Origin: an uncultured Clostridia bacterium
GTDB lineage: Bacteria > Bacillota > Clostridia > UBA1381
Direction of reading: 5' to 3'
Assembly: GCA_934462945.1 (NCBI GenBank)
Contig: CAKSJF010000013.1
Span: forward strand, 1 to 36,418
DNA length: 36,418 nt
The translations under genes were made by a program, and so were the position numbers. This document shows positions 8,458 through 16,293 of the stretch, in pieces (position 1 is the first letter of the stretch; every line of letters starts with the position of its first letter). The notes under the pieces were generated by a model. It did no database searches. It was not told the DNA's origin and was given only the letters and a program-made list of their open reading frames with translations.

Positions 8458-10254
8458 TTGCAGAGAAGAATGAAAGGCATCGGCGCATGGTTTTTCATCA
8501 TGATCATCTTTCTGTTTATCTATTCTGCTGTCAGTTCGCTTGGCATGCAGGATACCAGAAAGAGTTATTCCGATTTTATCCTCGCCCTACATCAGGAGCA
8601 GGTGAATCAGATTGATATTTCGGACGACCATGTTCAGTTTACCTTAAAAGATGAAACAAAAAAGGTCTATACTGCGCAGATTCCGTCAAAGGAAATTCTG
8701 CAATCGGATGTCGGAGAAGAAATCCAGCGGCAAATCCAGGAAAACAAGCTGAGTTATTCTGCGGAAAAACCGAAAATCTCCTGGTGGAGCATTATCGGTC
8801 CGATTTTGATTTTAATTGCGATCGGCGCGTTCTGGTTTTTTATGTTCCAGCAACAGTCCGGGCAAAGACCAAATGCCTTTACCAAAAGCCGGGCAAAGCT
8901 TTCCGTGGATGAAAAGCACAAGATCGGATTTTCCGATGTTGCCGGCGCAGTGGAGGAAAAAGAAGAACTGTTTGAATTAGTGGAATTTTTGAAAAATCCG
9001 CAAAGATTTATTGCATTAGGCGCAAGAATCCCAAAGGGTGTGCTGTTGGTAGGACCTCCGGGAACAGGAAAAACACTTCTTGCCCGCGCTGTTGCAGGCG
9101 AGGCAAATGTACCTTTCTTTTCCATCAGCGGTTCAGACTTTGTGGAGCTGTATGTCGGCGTGGGTGCGTCGCGTGTGCGTGATTTATTTGAGCAGGCAAA
9201 AAAAGCGCGTCCCTGCATCATCTTTATTGATGAGATTGACGCAGTGGGCAGAAAGCGCGGCGCCGGCATGGGCGGCGGACATGACGAACGCGAGCAGACC
9301 TTAAATCAGCTTTTAGTGGAAATGGACGGATTCGGTGTGAATGAGGGAATTATTATGATTGCCGCAACCAACCGCCCGGACATTTTAGACCCAGCGCTCT
9401 TGCGCCCCGGACGGTTTGACCGCCAGATCGTGGTGGCTGTGCCGGACGTTTCGGGCAGAGAGGAAATCCTGAAGGTACATTCTAAGAAAAAACCGTTTGC
9501 CGACGAGGTGGACTTAGCAAGAATTGCAAAGGTAACCCCCGGATATACCGGCGCAGATTTGGAAAACCTTTTAAACGAAGCCGCTATTTTTGCCGCACGG
9601 CGCGGAAAATCAAAAATCGACAACCAGGATTTGGAAGATGCTAACATCAAGGTGATGATGGGAACAGAGCGGAAATCACGTGTGATTACCGAAAAGGAAC
9701 GCACACTGACCGCCTACCACGAGGCAGGGCATGCGCTTTTAACCAGGCTTTTGGATAAATCCTCAAAAATTCACCAGGTATCCATCATTCCGCGCGGCAG
9801 AGCCGGAGGGTATACGATGAATATGCCGGTGGAGGATCATAATTATTCCTCCAAACAGGAAATGCTCCGGGAAATTGTGATTCTGCTTGGCGGACGCGTG
9901 GCAGAAGGCTTAAAGCTTTCTGACATCAGCACCGGTGCATCGAACGACTTAAAGCGTGCCACCGACCTTGCACGCAGCATGGTGACGCAGTATGGCATGA
10001 GCAGCCGTTTAGGTCCGATCTGCTACGATTCGGACGAGGAAGTCTTTTTAGGACGCGACTTTGCACATGCAAAGAACTATTCCGAAAAGATCGCCGCAGA
10101 AATTGACGAGGAAATCGCCTCTATTATCAGTCAGCAGTATAAGGAAGCGGAAAAGCTGCTTTCCGCGCATGATGAAATGCTCGAAAAAATTGCTGCTGCA
10201 CTCTTAGAAAAAGAGACAATCAACGAATCTGAATTTGATGCGTTGTTTGCATAA
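8458..10254 (+). CDS. ftsH: ATP-dependent zinc metalloprotease FtsH
   Basis: Membrane-anchored AAA+ protease that degrades misfolded and regulatory membrane proteins. Two membrane helices (residues about 5-25 and 100-122) flank an extracellular domain. Then come Walker A GPPGTGKT (199-206), Walker B IIFIDEID (254-261), the second region of homology ending RPGRFDRQ, the zinc site HEAGH (421-425) and the third ligand Asp (about 489, in SDISTGASNDL). I start at TTG 8458 because a perfect AAGGAGG ends 8 bases before it; ATG codons at 8416 and 8428 lie inside tilS with no such site. This gives 598 residues, slightly short for the family. Confidence 0.96.
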   Translation: MQRRMKGIGAWFFIMIIFLFIYSAVSSLGMQDTRKSYSDFILALHQEQVNQIDISDDHVQFTLKDETKKVYTAQIPSKEILQSDVGEEIQRQIQENKLSYSAEKPKISWWSIIGPILILIAIGAFWFFMFQQQSGQRPNAFTKSRAKLSVDEKHKIGFSDVAGAVEEKEELFELVEFLKNPQRFIALGARIPKGVLLVGPPGTGKTLLARAVAGEANVPFFSISGSDFVELYVGVGASRVRDLFEQAKKARPCIIFIDEIDAVGRKRGAGMGGGHDEREQTLNQLLVEMDGFGVNEGIIMIAATNRPDILDPALLRPGRFDRQIVVAVPDVSGREEILKVHSKKKPFADEVDLARIAKVTPGYTGADLENLLNEAAIFAARRGKSKIDNQDLEDANIKVMMGTERKSRVITEKERTLTAYHEAGHALLTRLLDKSSKIHQVSIIPRGRAGGYTMNMPVEDHNYSSKQEMLREIVILLGGRVAEGLKLSDISTGASNDLKRATDLARSMVTQYGMSSRLGPICYDSDEEVFLGRDFAHAKNYSEKIAAEIDEEIASIISQQYKEAEKLLSAHDEMLEKIAAALLEKETINESEFDALFA

Positions 10255-10285
10255 AAAATTTCATTTCAGAAAGGAAAGAAGAAAA

Positions 10286-10489
10286 ATGAAAGTAACAAAG
10301 GACATGATTATTGTTGACGTTTTAAAGCTGAATCCGGAGACTGCAAAGTTCTTCTTTGAGATCGGCATGCACTGCTTAGGCTGCCCCTCTGCAAGCGCAG
10401 AAAGCATTGAAGAAGCTTGCATGGTACACGGCGCAGACGCAGATAAGCTGGTAAATGATATTAATGCATTTTTAGAAGCAAACGCGTAA
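10286..10489 (+). CDS. DUF1858 domain protein
   Basis: A 67-residue protein of the DUF1858 family, also found as a domain next to hybrid-cluster and other redox proteins; the molecular function is not established. Visible are the start MKVTKDMIIVDVLKLNPETA, the conserved GMHCLGCPSAS segment with a CxxC pair, and SIEEACMVHGAD, a helical end. CxxC suggests metal or redox chemistry, which is inference. The ATG at 10286 follows AAAGGAAAG; an earlier in-frame ATG overlaps ftsH and lacks a site. It lies 31 bases after ftsH and before a strong terminator, so it is probably the last gene of the ftsH transcript. Confidence 0.85.
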   Translation: MKVTKDMIIVDVLKLNPETAKFFFEIGMHCLGCPSASAESIEEACMVHGADADKLVNDINAFLEANA

Positions 10490-10503
10490 AACGAAAAGAA
10501 AAA

Positions 10504-10543
10504 GGCTGTAAGAGGCGCAGGCTGCGCTCCTTACAGCTTTTTT
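10504..10543. terminator. Bidirectional Rho-independent terminator
   Basis: GGCTGTAAGAGGCGCA and TGCGCTCCTTACAGCT form a long stem with one two-base mismatch, followed on the plus strand by six T. Reading the minus strand the hairpin is followed by a T-rich run (10494-10503 complement). It closes both the ftsH transcript and the convergent DUF5107 gene, whose stop is five bases beyond it. Confidence 0.88.
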
Positions 10544-10547
10544 ATGA

Positions 10548-13500
10548 TCATTTTATTTCCAAACCATAGAAAAGATTTCCACAGTCTAAAGAGTGTGCAG
10601 TACGAAACGATTGTTCTGAAAGCTCCGTTTCTCCCATAAACCGATAACAATATCCCAAAAGCGCGGAATAATACGCTTTTCGCATATCTTTTGCAGAATC
10701 GCAATAGGAGAGGAAAAACGGTGTTGTTCCGAAATATCCTGCATCCTCGTCCAAAATTGCTTTTTTCCACTTTTTCTGATACCGGTCAATCAAAGCACGC
10801 GCACTGAGAAAATCGCCCGTCTTATCATAGCAAACCGCCTGATAATACGGAAGCTCCGGCAGGTGCATATTCGAAAAATAATCAATCTCAAGGCACAGAA
10901 TATGCCGATAAATTGCATGCGCCTTTTCCTGATTTCCCAGCTTTTCGGCGCAAAGCGCGGCATAAAACTGATGCGGCACAAGCCTGCATTCATTCCAAAG
11001 TCCTGCCCCGAGATTTTTTGGAAGAACCTGCGCTTTTTCAAAGCATTGTTCCGCCTGCTCATAATCCTTTCGACCGTATGCCTTTCTCCCCATTCCGTGA
11101 TACGCAAACATATACTGCTCTGCCACGGCATGCTCTCCTCCCTCACAGGGAACAAAGGTATGTTCGTCAAACAGGGAAATTGTTTTTTCATAATCTCCGT
11201 TCTGATTATAAGCACGTGCGAGTTCGATCAAAATATCGTCACGCTCAGATGGATGCGACTGCAAAAACGCAATCCTTTCCTTTGGATTGACTCCCAGCCG
11301 TCCCATCACGTAAACCGTCTCAAAAATCAGCTGTTCATCCTCCGGATGGCATTCCAATGCCTTTTTTAGCAGCGGAAGTACCTGATCTTTCCGATTCAGA
11401 TGACTGTAATACAAAGCGGCTAAATTTCGGTATGGAATATAAAATTCCGGCTTTTTCTGAACAGTTTTCAAAAACTCCTGCTCTGCCTCTTGATAACGTC
11501 CGCCGGCATATAAGAGACAACCGAGATAGTAGTGTGCCATTGGCAGATCAATCGTTTTTAACAGCCGGTATTCCTCTATCCGGAACGCAAAGGAGCTTGT
11601 AAGCGGTGTTGCCTCTGCTTTTTCATCATTCCCAAGGAAATAATAAATCATCGGCGACTTTTCCGGAATCCCCTCTAAAAGCGTCTCTGCCTCCTGTTTC
11701 ATACCGCAGTCATAAAAATGAATTGCAATGTCTAATCCTGTCTGCGAGGAATCACTTTTTAAACCGGCATAAAATGCATCTCTTGTCATCATTCCCATGC
11801 AGCATGCCCAGAACCGCGCAAAATGGTTGAGCGGATCTTTTTTCAGCAGCTCCGATACCGTAGTTTTTGCCTCATTCCGTCTGCCCTGCCGTTCCAATGC
11901 AATTGATAAAAGAGTTCCGGCAACCGGGTTCTGTGCCTGATAGTTGAGCGCATTTTTTGCATGCTCCTCCATCCGCTCAAAATCCTGCCGCTTTGCGTCA
12001 ATGGCGGAAAGACGCGTCATAGACGCTGCATAAACATCCTGATTCCAGCTTGCTTTATAATATGCGTCATAAGCTTTGTCCGTCTCTCCGAGCGCGTCAT
12101 AAATCAAACCCAGCTGATAAGACGCTTTTCCGCTTTCCGGCTGCTTGTTATACCTGGTCAGGACAGCAATTGCCCGATTCGTAAATTCCAATGCCTTTTC
12201 AAAATCATAATGCATATATGCCCACATTCCCAAAACGAGAAGAGACGGCACATGCTCCGGATCACGCGAAATTGCTTCTTCCCAGTATTTTACCGGCGGC
12301 ACTGCCGGATCACGGTACTGCCAGACATGCACACCCTCAAGATACAGTTCCTGCGCTGTTTTTACAGTTTTGAAATTCGGCATATCCTCGGTTGTGTCCG
12401 GAATGTCGTACTGGTTTTTCTGTTCCTCTGTATAGGACAGAATTTTCTTTTCTCCAACAAAGACCTCTACCCTTGCACCAGTTTTTTTCATTCCGGCAGA
12501 AATTTTCTTCGGAATACCTGCGGTCATAAAAAGTTCCTGCTCCGGCAGCTGATTCTCGCCGTCAAAAATCAAAATCCGTACAGTTTGTGATTTTGTCAGC
12601 TGAAGAGTCAGTCTTTCCTCATTCCAGGAGATTGCACCGTCAAGATTAGCATAGCTTGGAATCCCGACTGCGCCAATCGGATACCAATACTGGGAAAAGC
12701 TTTTGGTTTCATAGGGTTCAATCCAGGAGAAATCCGGCTGATTGTCCGAATAAGAGCCTGCCATCAGCTCGGCATATGCGCCGTCCGTATCGGTCAGAGC
12801 ATTTTCCCAGGATTCTGAAAGCTGATTGTATGCCCAGGTAAACATTTTCTTTCCGGTTGAGATGTGGTGATCTGCCACATGCACCACACCGCAGTTCCGC
12901 CGGCGGTCGTAGCCGCCAAAGAAGTCGTATTTGGACGGACCGCAGAAATAGGAGGTCGGCTGTTTTGTGTTTTTGTGCATGGAAATGTCGGTTTCTCCGT
13001 CATACCGGATACCGTTGAAAACACCAAGTGCATTCGTGGCAATCGGATAGGTTGTGACCGAACGCTTATAATGGAAATTGACATAGGAAACATCCTTTGG
13101 GTAAAAGATCTGATAATCCTGATGCACCGGTACGGCAGTATTTTCCCACCATAAAAACGATTTTTTGACCGGCGTGCGATTGCAAAGACGCATGCGCGTT
13201 TCAAAATAGGCACAGTCCGGCTTTAGCACAACTCCTACCATTCCTTTCATCCGGTCAATCGGATCATGCTCGGAAAGCCAGACAATCACTCCGCCATCCG
13301 CCTCATGCTCAATCTCATAATCTGCCGGCATAAAGGTGGATGCGCGGTGATGAAAAGGCCAGTTGAACTCGCAGCCGCCCGAAATCCACGATCCTAAGCA
13401 CCCGATCAGAGCAGGCTTGATCACATGTTGCTTATAGAAAAAATCATAGCCTGTGATTTTATCGTATGCCGAGTAAATCTTCCCTCCCAGCTCCGGTAAA

Positions 13501-13712
13501 ATCTCAAGCCTTAAATAGTCGTTTTCGAGTCTGATACAGGTATATTCCCGTTCCTCCTTATGTGAGCGATCCACCCTTAAAACAACATGATTTGGGTATG
13601 GATTTCCGCTTGTCCTCTGGTGGACGCGGTTTTCTGCAAACATCGGCATCTCCTCTGCCGCAGGCTCCGGATAAGTCGGTATTTTGAGTTTTGTTTCTGT
13701 TACGGTTACCAT
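10548..13712 (-). CDS. DUF5107 domain protein with C-terminal TPR array
   Basis: A 1054-residue cytoplasmic protein: no signal peptide or membrane segment is visible. Residues about 30-350 match DUF5107 proteins as I recall them (RLEILPELGGKIYSAYDKIT, SGGCEFNWPFHHRAS, FLWWENTAVPVHQDYQIFYP, FFGGYDRRRNCGVVHVADHH). That fold is beta-rich and resembles the galactose-mutarotase-like folds of carbohydrate enzymes, with several conserved Trp, His, Asp and Glu residues. From about residue 450 on there are many tetratricopeptide repeats (for example YHVAL-type helices such as AHYYLGCLLYAGGRYQEAE). Biochemical activity is not known to me; a sugar-binding or glycosidase role is inference. The ATG follows AAGGATGG. 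It has its own promoter and diverges from a sensor-type regulator, its likely controller. Confidence 0.85.
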   Translation of the reverse strand: MVTVTETKLKIPTYPEPAAEEMPMFAENRVHQRTSGNPYPNHVVLRVDRSHKEEREYTCIRLENDYLRLEILPELGGKIYSAYDKITGYDFFYKQHVIKPALIGCLGSWISGGCEFNWPFHHRASTFMPADYEIEHEADGGVIVWLSEHDPIDRMKGMVGVVLKPDCAYFETRMRLCNRTPVKKSFLWWENTAVPVHQDYQIFYPKDVSYVNFHYKRSVTTYPIATNALGVFNGIRYDGETDISMHKNTKQPTSYFCGPSKYDFFGGYDRRRNCGVVHVADHHISTGKKMFTWAYNQLSESWENALTDTDGAYAELMAGSYSDNQPDFSWIEPYETKSFSQYWYPIGAVGIPSYANLDGAISWNEERLTLQLTKSQTVRILIFDGENQLPEQELFMTAGIPKKISAGMKKTGARVEVFVGEKKILSYTEEQKNQYDIPDTTEDMPNFKTVKTAQELYLEGVHVWQYRDPAVPPVKYWEEAISRDPEHVPSLLVLGMWAYMHYDFEKALEFTNRAIAVLTRYNKQPESGKASYQLGLIYDALGETDKAYDAYYKASWNQDVYAASMTRLSAIDAKRQDFERMEEHAKNALNYQAQNPVAGTLLSIALERQGRRNEAKTTVSELLKKDPLNHFARFWACCMGMMTRDAFYAGLKSDSSQTGLDIAIHFYDCGMKQEAETLLEGIPEKSPMIYYFLGNDEKAEATPLTSSFAFRIEEYRLLKTIDLPMAHYYLGCLLYAGGRYQEAEQEFLKTVQKKPEFYIPYRNLAALYYSHLNRKDQVLPLLKKALECHPEDEQLIFETVYVMGRLGVNPKERIAFLQSHPSERDDILIELARAYNQNGDYEKTISLFDEHTFVPCEGGEHAVAEQYMFAYHGMGRKAYGRKDYEQAEQCFEKAQVLPKNLGAGLWNECRLVPHQFYAALCAEKLGNQEKAHAIYRHILCLEIDYFSNMHLPELPYYQAVCYDKTGDFLSARALIDRYQKKWKKAILDEDAGYFGTTPFFLSYCDSAKDMRKAYYSALLGYCYRFMGETELSEQSFRTAHSLDCGNLFYGLEIK

Positions 13713-13736
13713 AATTTCGCCATCCTTTCATACTCC

Positions 13737-13765
13737 ATTATACCGCCGTCAGCACACACCCGCAA
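13737..13765 (-). promoter_or_regulatory. Promoter of the DUF5107-TPR gene
   Basis: Minus strand: TTGCGG (13765-13760), 17-base spacer, TATAAT (13742-13737), 25 bases upstream of the ATG. Confidence 0.65.
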
Positions 13766-13812
13766 GACGAATTTTTTCCGAAAATCTCCGCAGAATTTAA
13801 ATGAAAAAACAT

Positions 13813-13841
13813 TTGCATTCTTTTTCTTTCTGTAATATAAT
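13813..13841 (+). promoter_or_regulatory. Promoter of the divergent sensor-HTH regulator
   Basis: TTGCAT (13813-13818), 17-base spacer, TATAAT (13836-13841), followed by a GGGGG ribosome binding site at 13851-13855. Confidence 0.65.
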
Positions 13842-13862
13842 AGAGAAAAAGGGGGTATTTTT

Positions 13863-14894
13863 ATGATCGTTTATGTCATGACCGAACCGCAGTATGAGGG
13901 GACAAGCTGGTGTCAGGATATCATCAGCGCAATTTTATCCAAAGCGCATGCTCTGCGTTATCAGGTGTCTTTTATTTCGGAGCTTTCCGACGCATTGGAC
14001 GGACAGCTGATTGTGGTAGGTTCTATGCCCTCCTGGGTGCATCATACGGTATGCGAGGCGAAAAAGCTTGGTATCCGCTGTCTTTGCGTTGGCTGTCATG
14101 CCAGCTTTACTTTCTCCGACACCAGTTATATTTTAATCGACTACCGTACCGCAGCAAGACGTTGTCTGGAATATTTCCGCGCATATGGCAAAACAAAAAC
14201 CGCCATACTCGGAATCAATCCGCATTCCTACTCCGATGCGGTCAAAGCAGAAATTTTCTCCAAAGAACAGCAATATCAAAATACCACGCTATCCGAATGC
14301 TTTTTAAAATTCCTGCGTGATTATGAAAAATACGATTCGGTGATCTGTGCAAATTATATTGCCGCCGTTTATCTGATTGCAAAATGCCGGGAACTGAACT
14401 TAAGCATACCGTTTCTTGCCGCATTTGACGATTCGATGCTCGGTCAGAAAATTTCGCCCTCTATCACGTCTATCACGCTGAATTTTAAGGAGCTTGGCGC
14501 GCAGGCGGTTTCTGCCTATGCCTATCTGAAAAAGCAAAAGGATGATATAAGCCTGACTGTTTCTGTCCCCTGCAAAATCATTGCCGGAGAATCCACCTGC
14601 CATTTTCCTGTCCCTGCCGAACCGCTCCCGGAACTTCCGTTTTCCGATGCAAGCTTTCTTTCCGATCCAGATGTCCGGGAAATTCATACGCTGGAAACGG
14701 TATTAAGAAGCTGCGACACAGAAGATCTGACCCTGCTTGAAAGCCTGCAAAATAAAAAAAGCTATGCCTCGCTTGCAGAAAATTTATATGCAAGCGAAAG
14801 CACGCTCAAATACCGGATCAGACGGCTTTTGAAAAAAAGCGGTCTGACCGATACACAGGAATTACTCCATTTATATGCAAAATATTTAGGCTAA
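13863..14894 (+). CDS. Regulator with LacI-like sensor domain and C-terminal helix-turn-helix
   Basis: A 343-residue protein that starts directly with a periplasmic-binding-like sensor fold: strand-helix text MIVYVMTEPQYEG, then LIDYRTAARRCLEYFRAYGK, TKTAILGINPHSYSDAV, YDSVICANYIAAVYLIAKC, PFLAAFDDSMLG and SITSITLNFKELGAQAV, the last three matching the LacI/GalR effector domain. No N-terminal helix-turn-helix precedes it. The last 60 residues instead form a helix-rich segment with SYASLAENLYASESTLKYRIRR-like spacing (HTH about residues 300-340) similar to LuxR or PucR-type ends. This order is the reverse of LacI. It diverges from the DUF5107-TPR gene, with 150 bases holding both promoters, so regulation of that gene is likely but inferred. 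Base use is like its neighbours. Confidence 0.8.
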   Translation: MIVYVMTEPQYEGTSWCQDIISAILSKAHALRYQVSFISELSDALDGQLIVVGSMPSWVHHTVCEAKKLGIRCLCVGCHASFTFSDTSYILIDYRTAARRCLEYFRAYGKTKTAILGINPHSYSDAVKAEIFSKEQQYQNTTLSECFLKFLRDYEKYDSVICANYIAAVYLIAKCRELNLSIPFLAAFDDSMLGQKISPSITSITLNFKELGAQAVSAYAYLKKQKDDISLTVSVPCKIIAGESTCHFPVPAEPLPELPFSDASFLSDPDVREIHTLETVLRSCDTEDLTLLESLQNKKSYASLAENLYASESTLKYRIRRLLKKSGLTDTQELLHLYAKYLG

Positions 14895-14901
14895 CAAAAA
14901 G

Positions 14902-15867
14902 CTATACCACCGTAATTTCCATCACATGACCGGCATAGTCATGATATACCAATCCCTCCTCCACATACTGAGGAATCATCACGGTTTCTCCGTCCGGATT
15001 TGACCCTTTGATTTCGGTATAATATCCACTGTGCAGATGTCCGCAGAAAAATCCCTTTACCACATCTGCACTCTGGGTTAAAAGCCGGTAAACGGCACGG
15101 GTTGGCTCGTCCAGGTTTGGAAAATCTCCGATCGCATGATCGTAAATATTCTGGTATTCCCCATCACACACAATCAGAGCCTTGATATGTTCATCCTCTT
15201 TTTTCCCGGTGGAGATCGGTTCATGCTGAAAAATCAGAACAATATATTCCTCCCTCCGCGCTGTCTCCAGATCTTTTTTTAAAAGCTTTAAGGTTTCCTC
15301 GGTATATACGTGCCGGCTGTTATCCAGCACAATCAGCATAACGGCATTTTCGATCACGCGCGACAGATAATACATGTTATGCCGCCAGAATTTTTCTAAA
15401 ACGCTCAGCCGCTCCGAAAGCGGTGTTTTATCCGGTTCGCCGGTCTGCATTTCTCGGGTCAGCTCATGACCTCCCAAAGCCACCATCACATTCGGATCTC
15501 TATCCCAAATATACCGATCCATTAACTCCATTGCCCCATAGGATAAGTAATCCAATACATCTCCGCAGATCACCGTCTGATCAAAGCCCTCTGCATAGTC
15601 CATTGCACGCGTAAGCGCCTTGACCGACGCACCGTTTGAATTCCACATCCGACACTCTTTTGTGTGCATCACTTCTTCATTTTCCCGGTCCTGTTCATTC
15701 ACAGCATTCAAATGCACATCTGCAAAATTCAGAATCCGGATTGGGTGCGAAAGTCTTTTTTTTGCGCAAAATTCCGCCCGGCGGATATACATGCCGTTCT
15801 CAATCTGATAAATCCACGCTTGGGGGCGCTCCGGTGAGCCGCAGATTGTTGTTATGTTCTGATTCAT
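14902..15867 (-). CDS. Calcineurin-like metallophosphoesterase
   Basis: Predicted two-metal phosphoesterase; substrate unknown. Ligand motifs in order: DVH (D50, H52), GD (102-103, in ICGDVLDYLS), LGGHE (131-135), FQHEP, and GHLHSG near the C-terminus. The usual GNHE motif reads GGHE here, so the bridging Asn ligand is replaced by Gly; either another residue supplies it or activity is altered. An N-terminal strand (residues 14-35) precedes the catalytic domain and no signal peptide is visible. ATG 15867 is chosen; a TTG one codon earlier is possible, both behind GCAGGG. It is a single gene with its own promoter, convergent with the sensor-HTH regulator (7 bases apart). Confidence 0.86.
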   Translation of the reverse strand: MNQNITTICGSPERPQAWIYQIENGMYIRRAEFCAKKRLSHPIRILNFADVHLNAVNEQDRENEEVMHTKECRMWNSNGASVKALTRAMDYAEGFDQTVICGDVLDYLSYGAMELMDRYIWDRDPNVMVALGGHELTREMQTGEPDKTPLSERLSVLEKFWRHNMYYLSRVIENAVMLIVLDNSRHVYTEETLKLLKKDLETARREEYIVLIFQHEPISTGKKEDEHIKALIVCDGEYQNIYDHAIGDFPNLDEPTRAVYRLLTQSADVVKGFFCGHLHSGYYTEIKGSNPDGETVMIPQYVEEGLVYHDYAGHVMEITVV

Positions 15868-15890
15868 CAAAATCCCTGCCTTTCCTATTT

Positions 15891-15919
15891 ATCATAACAT
15901 TCCATACTGATTTTGTCAA
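15891..15919 (-). promoter_or_regulatory. Promoter of the metallophosphoesterase gene
   Basis: Minus strand: TTGACA (15919-15914), 17-base spacer, TATGAT (15896-15891). A second TTTTGTCAA lies at 15938-15946 and is not needed for this promoter. Confidence 0.75.
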
Positions 15920-15962
15920 TCCGCTGACGGGGGAATCTTTTGTCAACCGCAAAGAAAAAGCG

Positions 15963-15976
15963 GCCTGTTTTCAGAC
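15963..15976 (+). repeat. 14-bp direct repeat, left copy
   Basis: GCCTGTTTTCAGAC, identical to 18351-18364; left boundary of the insert. It abuts a CCGC-N9-GCGG hairpin at 15947-15964. Confidence 0.85.
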
Positions 15977-16116
15977 ATAATTAAGCACATTTTAATCAAA
16001 GCCTTTTATATATTTTTATAAGACCGATGTACATCTGTCATAAAATGCTGCTTAGCAAATATGTTTTGAAAGCTAAGCTCTATAATAAAAAAAGCCCCAT
16101 ACGGAGCTTTTTCTGT
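15977..16116. other. Non-coding end of the insert
   Basis: I see no gene here. The stretch is AT-rich and ends in a terminator at 16083-16113. Its outer 50 bases weakly resemble the inverted right end of the insert. Confidence 0.5.
16083..16113 (-). terminator. Terminator of the decayed operon
   Basis: Minus strand AAAAAGCTCCGTATGGGGCTTTTTTT: a hairpin with one bulge followed by seven T, four bases beyond the stop of the remnant gene. Its position supports the remnant being a true operon end. Confidence 0.75.
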
Positions 16117-16278
16117 TTATTTTAAATCTCTGAAATTTTTTATTCTGTGGAATGTTGAATAATTCGAGTCGTGATAATTATGTGCACCGTTCATAGCCGT
16201 TCTGCAAATGTATATGTCACCGATCTCGGTTAAAAACGGTTTGTACGGAGCATAGCTTCATTTATTGCAGCCTCTCAT
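16117..16278 (-). pseudogene. Remnant of a gene, possibly a BNR/sialidase-like protein
   Basis: Directly behind the DHDPS-like gene is a good start (AAGGA, then ATG at 16278-16276) giving six codons and a TGA (16260-16258). The same frame then runs open for 46 codons to TAA at 16119-16117. That stretch reads like a real protein end, including PYKPFLTEIGDIYICRTAMN and GAHNYHDSNYSTFHRIKNF. From memory this resembles the C-termini of Asp-box (BNR) sialidase-like proteins; that match is tentative. A terminator follows at once. The simplest reading is a large internal deletion that joined the start of the gene to its end, leaving a stop at the join. Confidence 0.6.
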
Positions 16279-16293
16279 AATTCTTTTTCCTTT

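Noticed and set aside
11961..12590. 209-codon plus-strand open frame within the DUF5107-TPR gene
   Set aside because: Shadow frame, low-complexity translation, no ribosome binding site.
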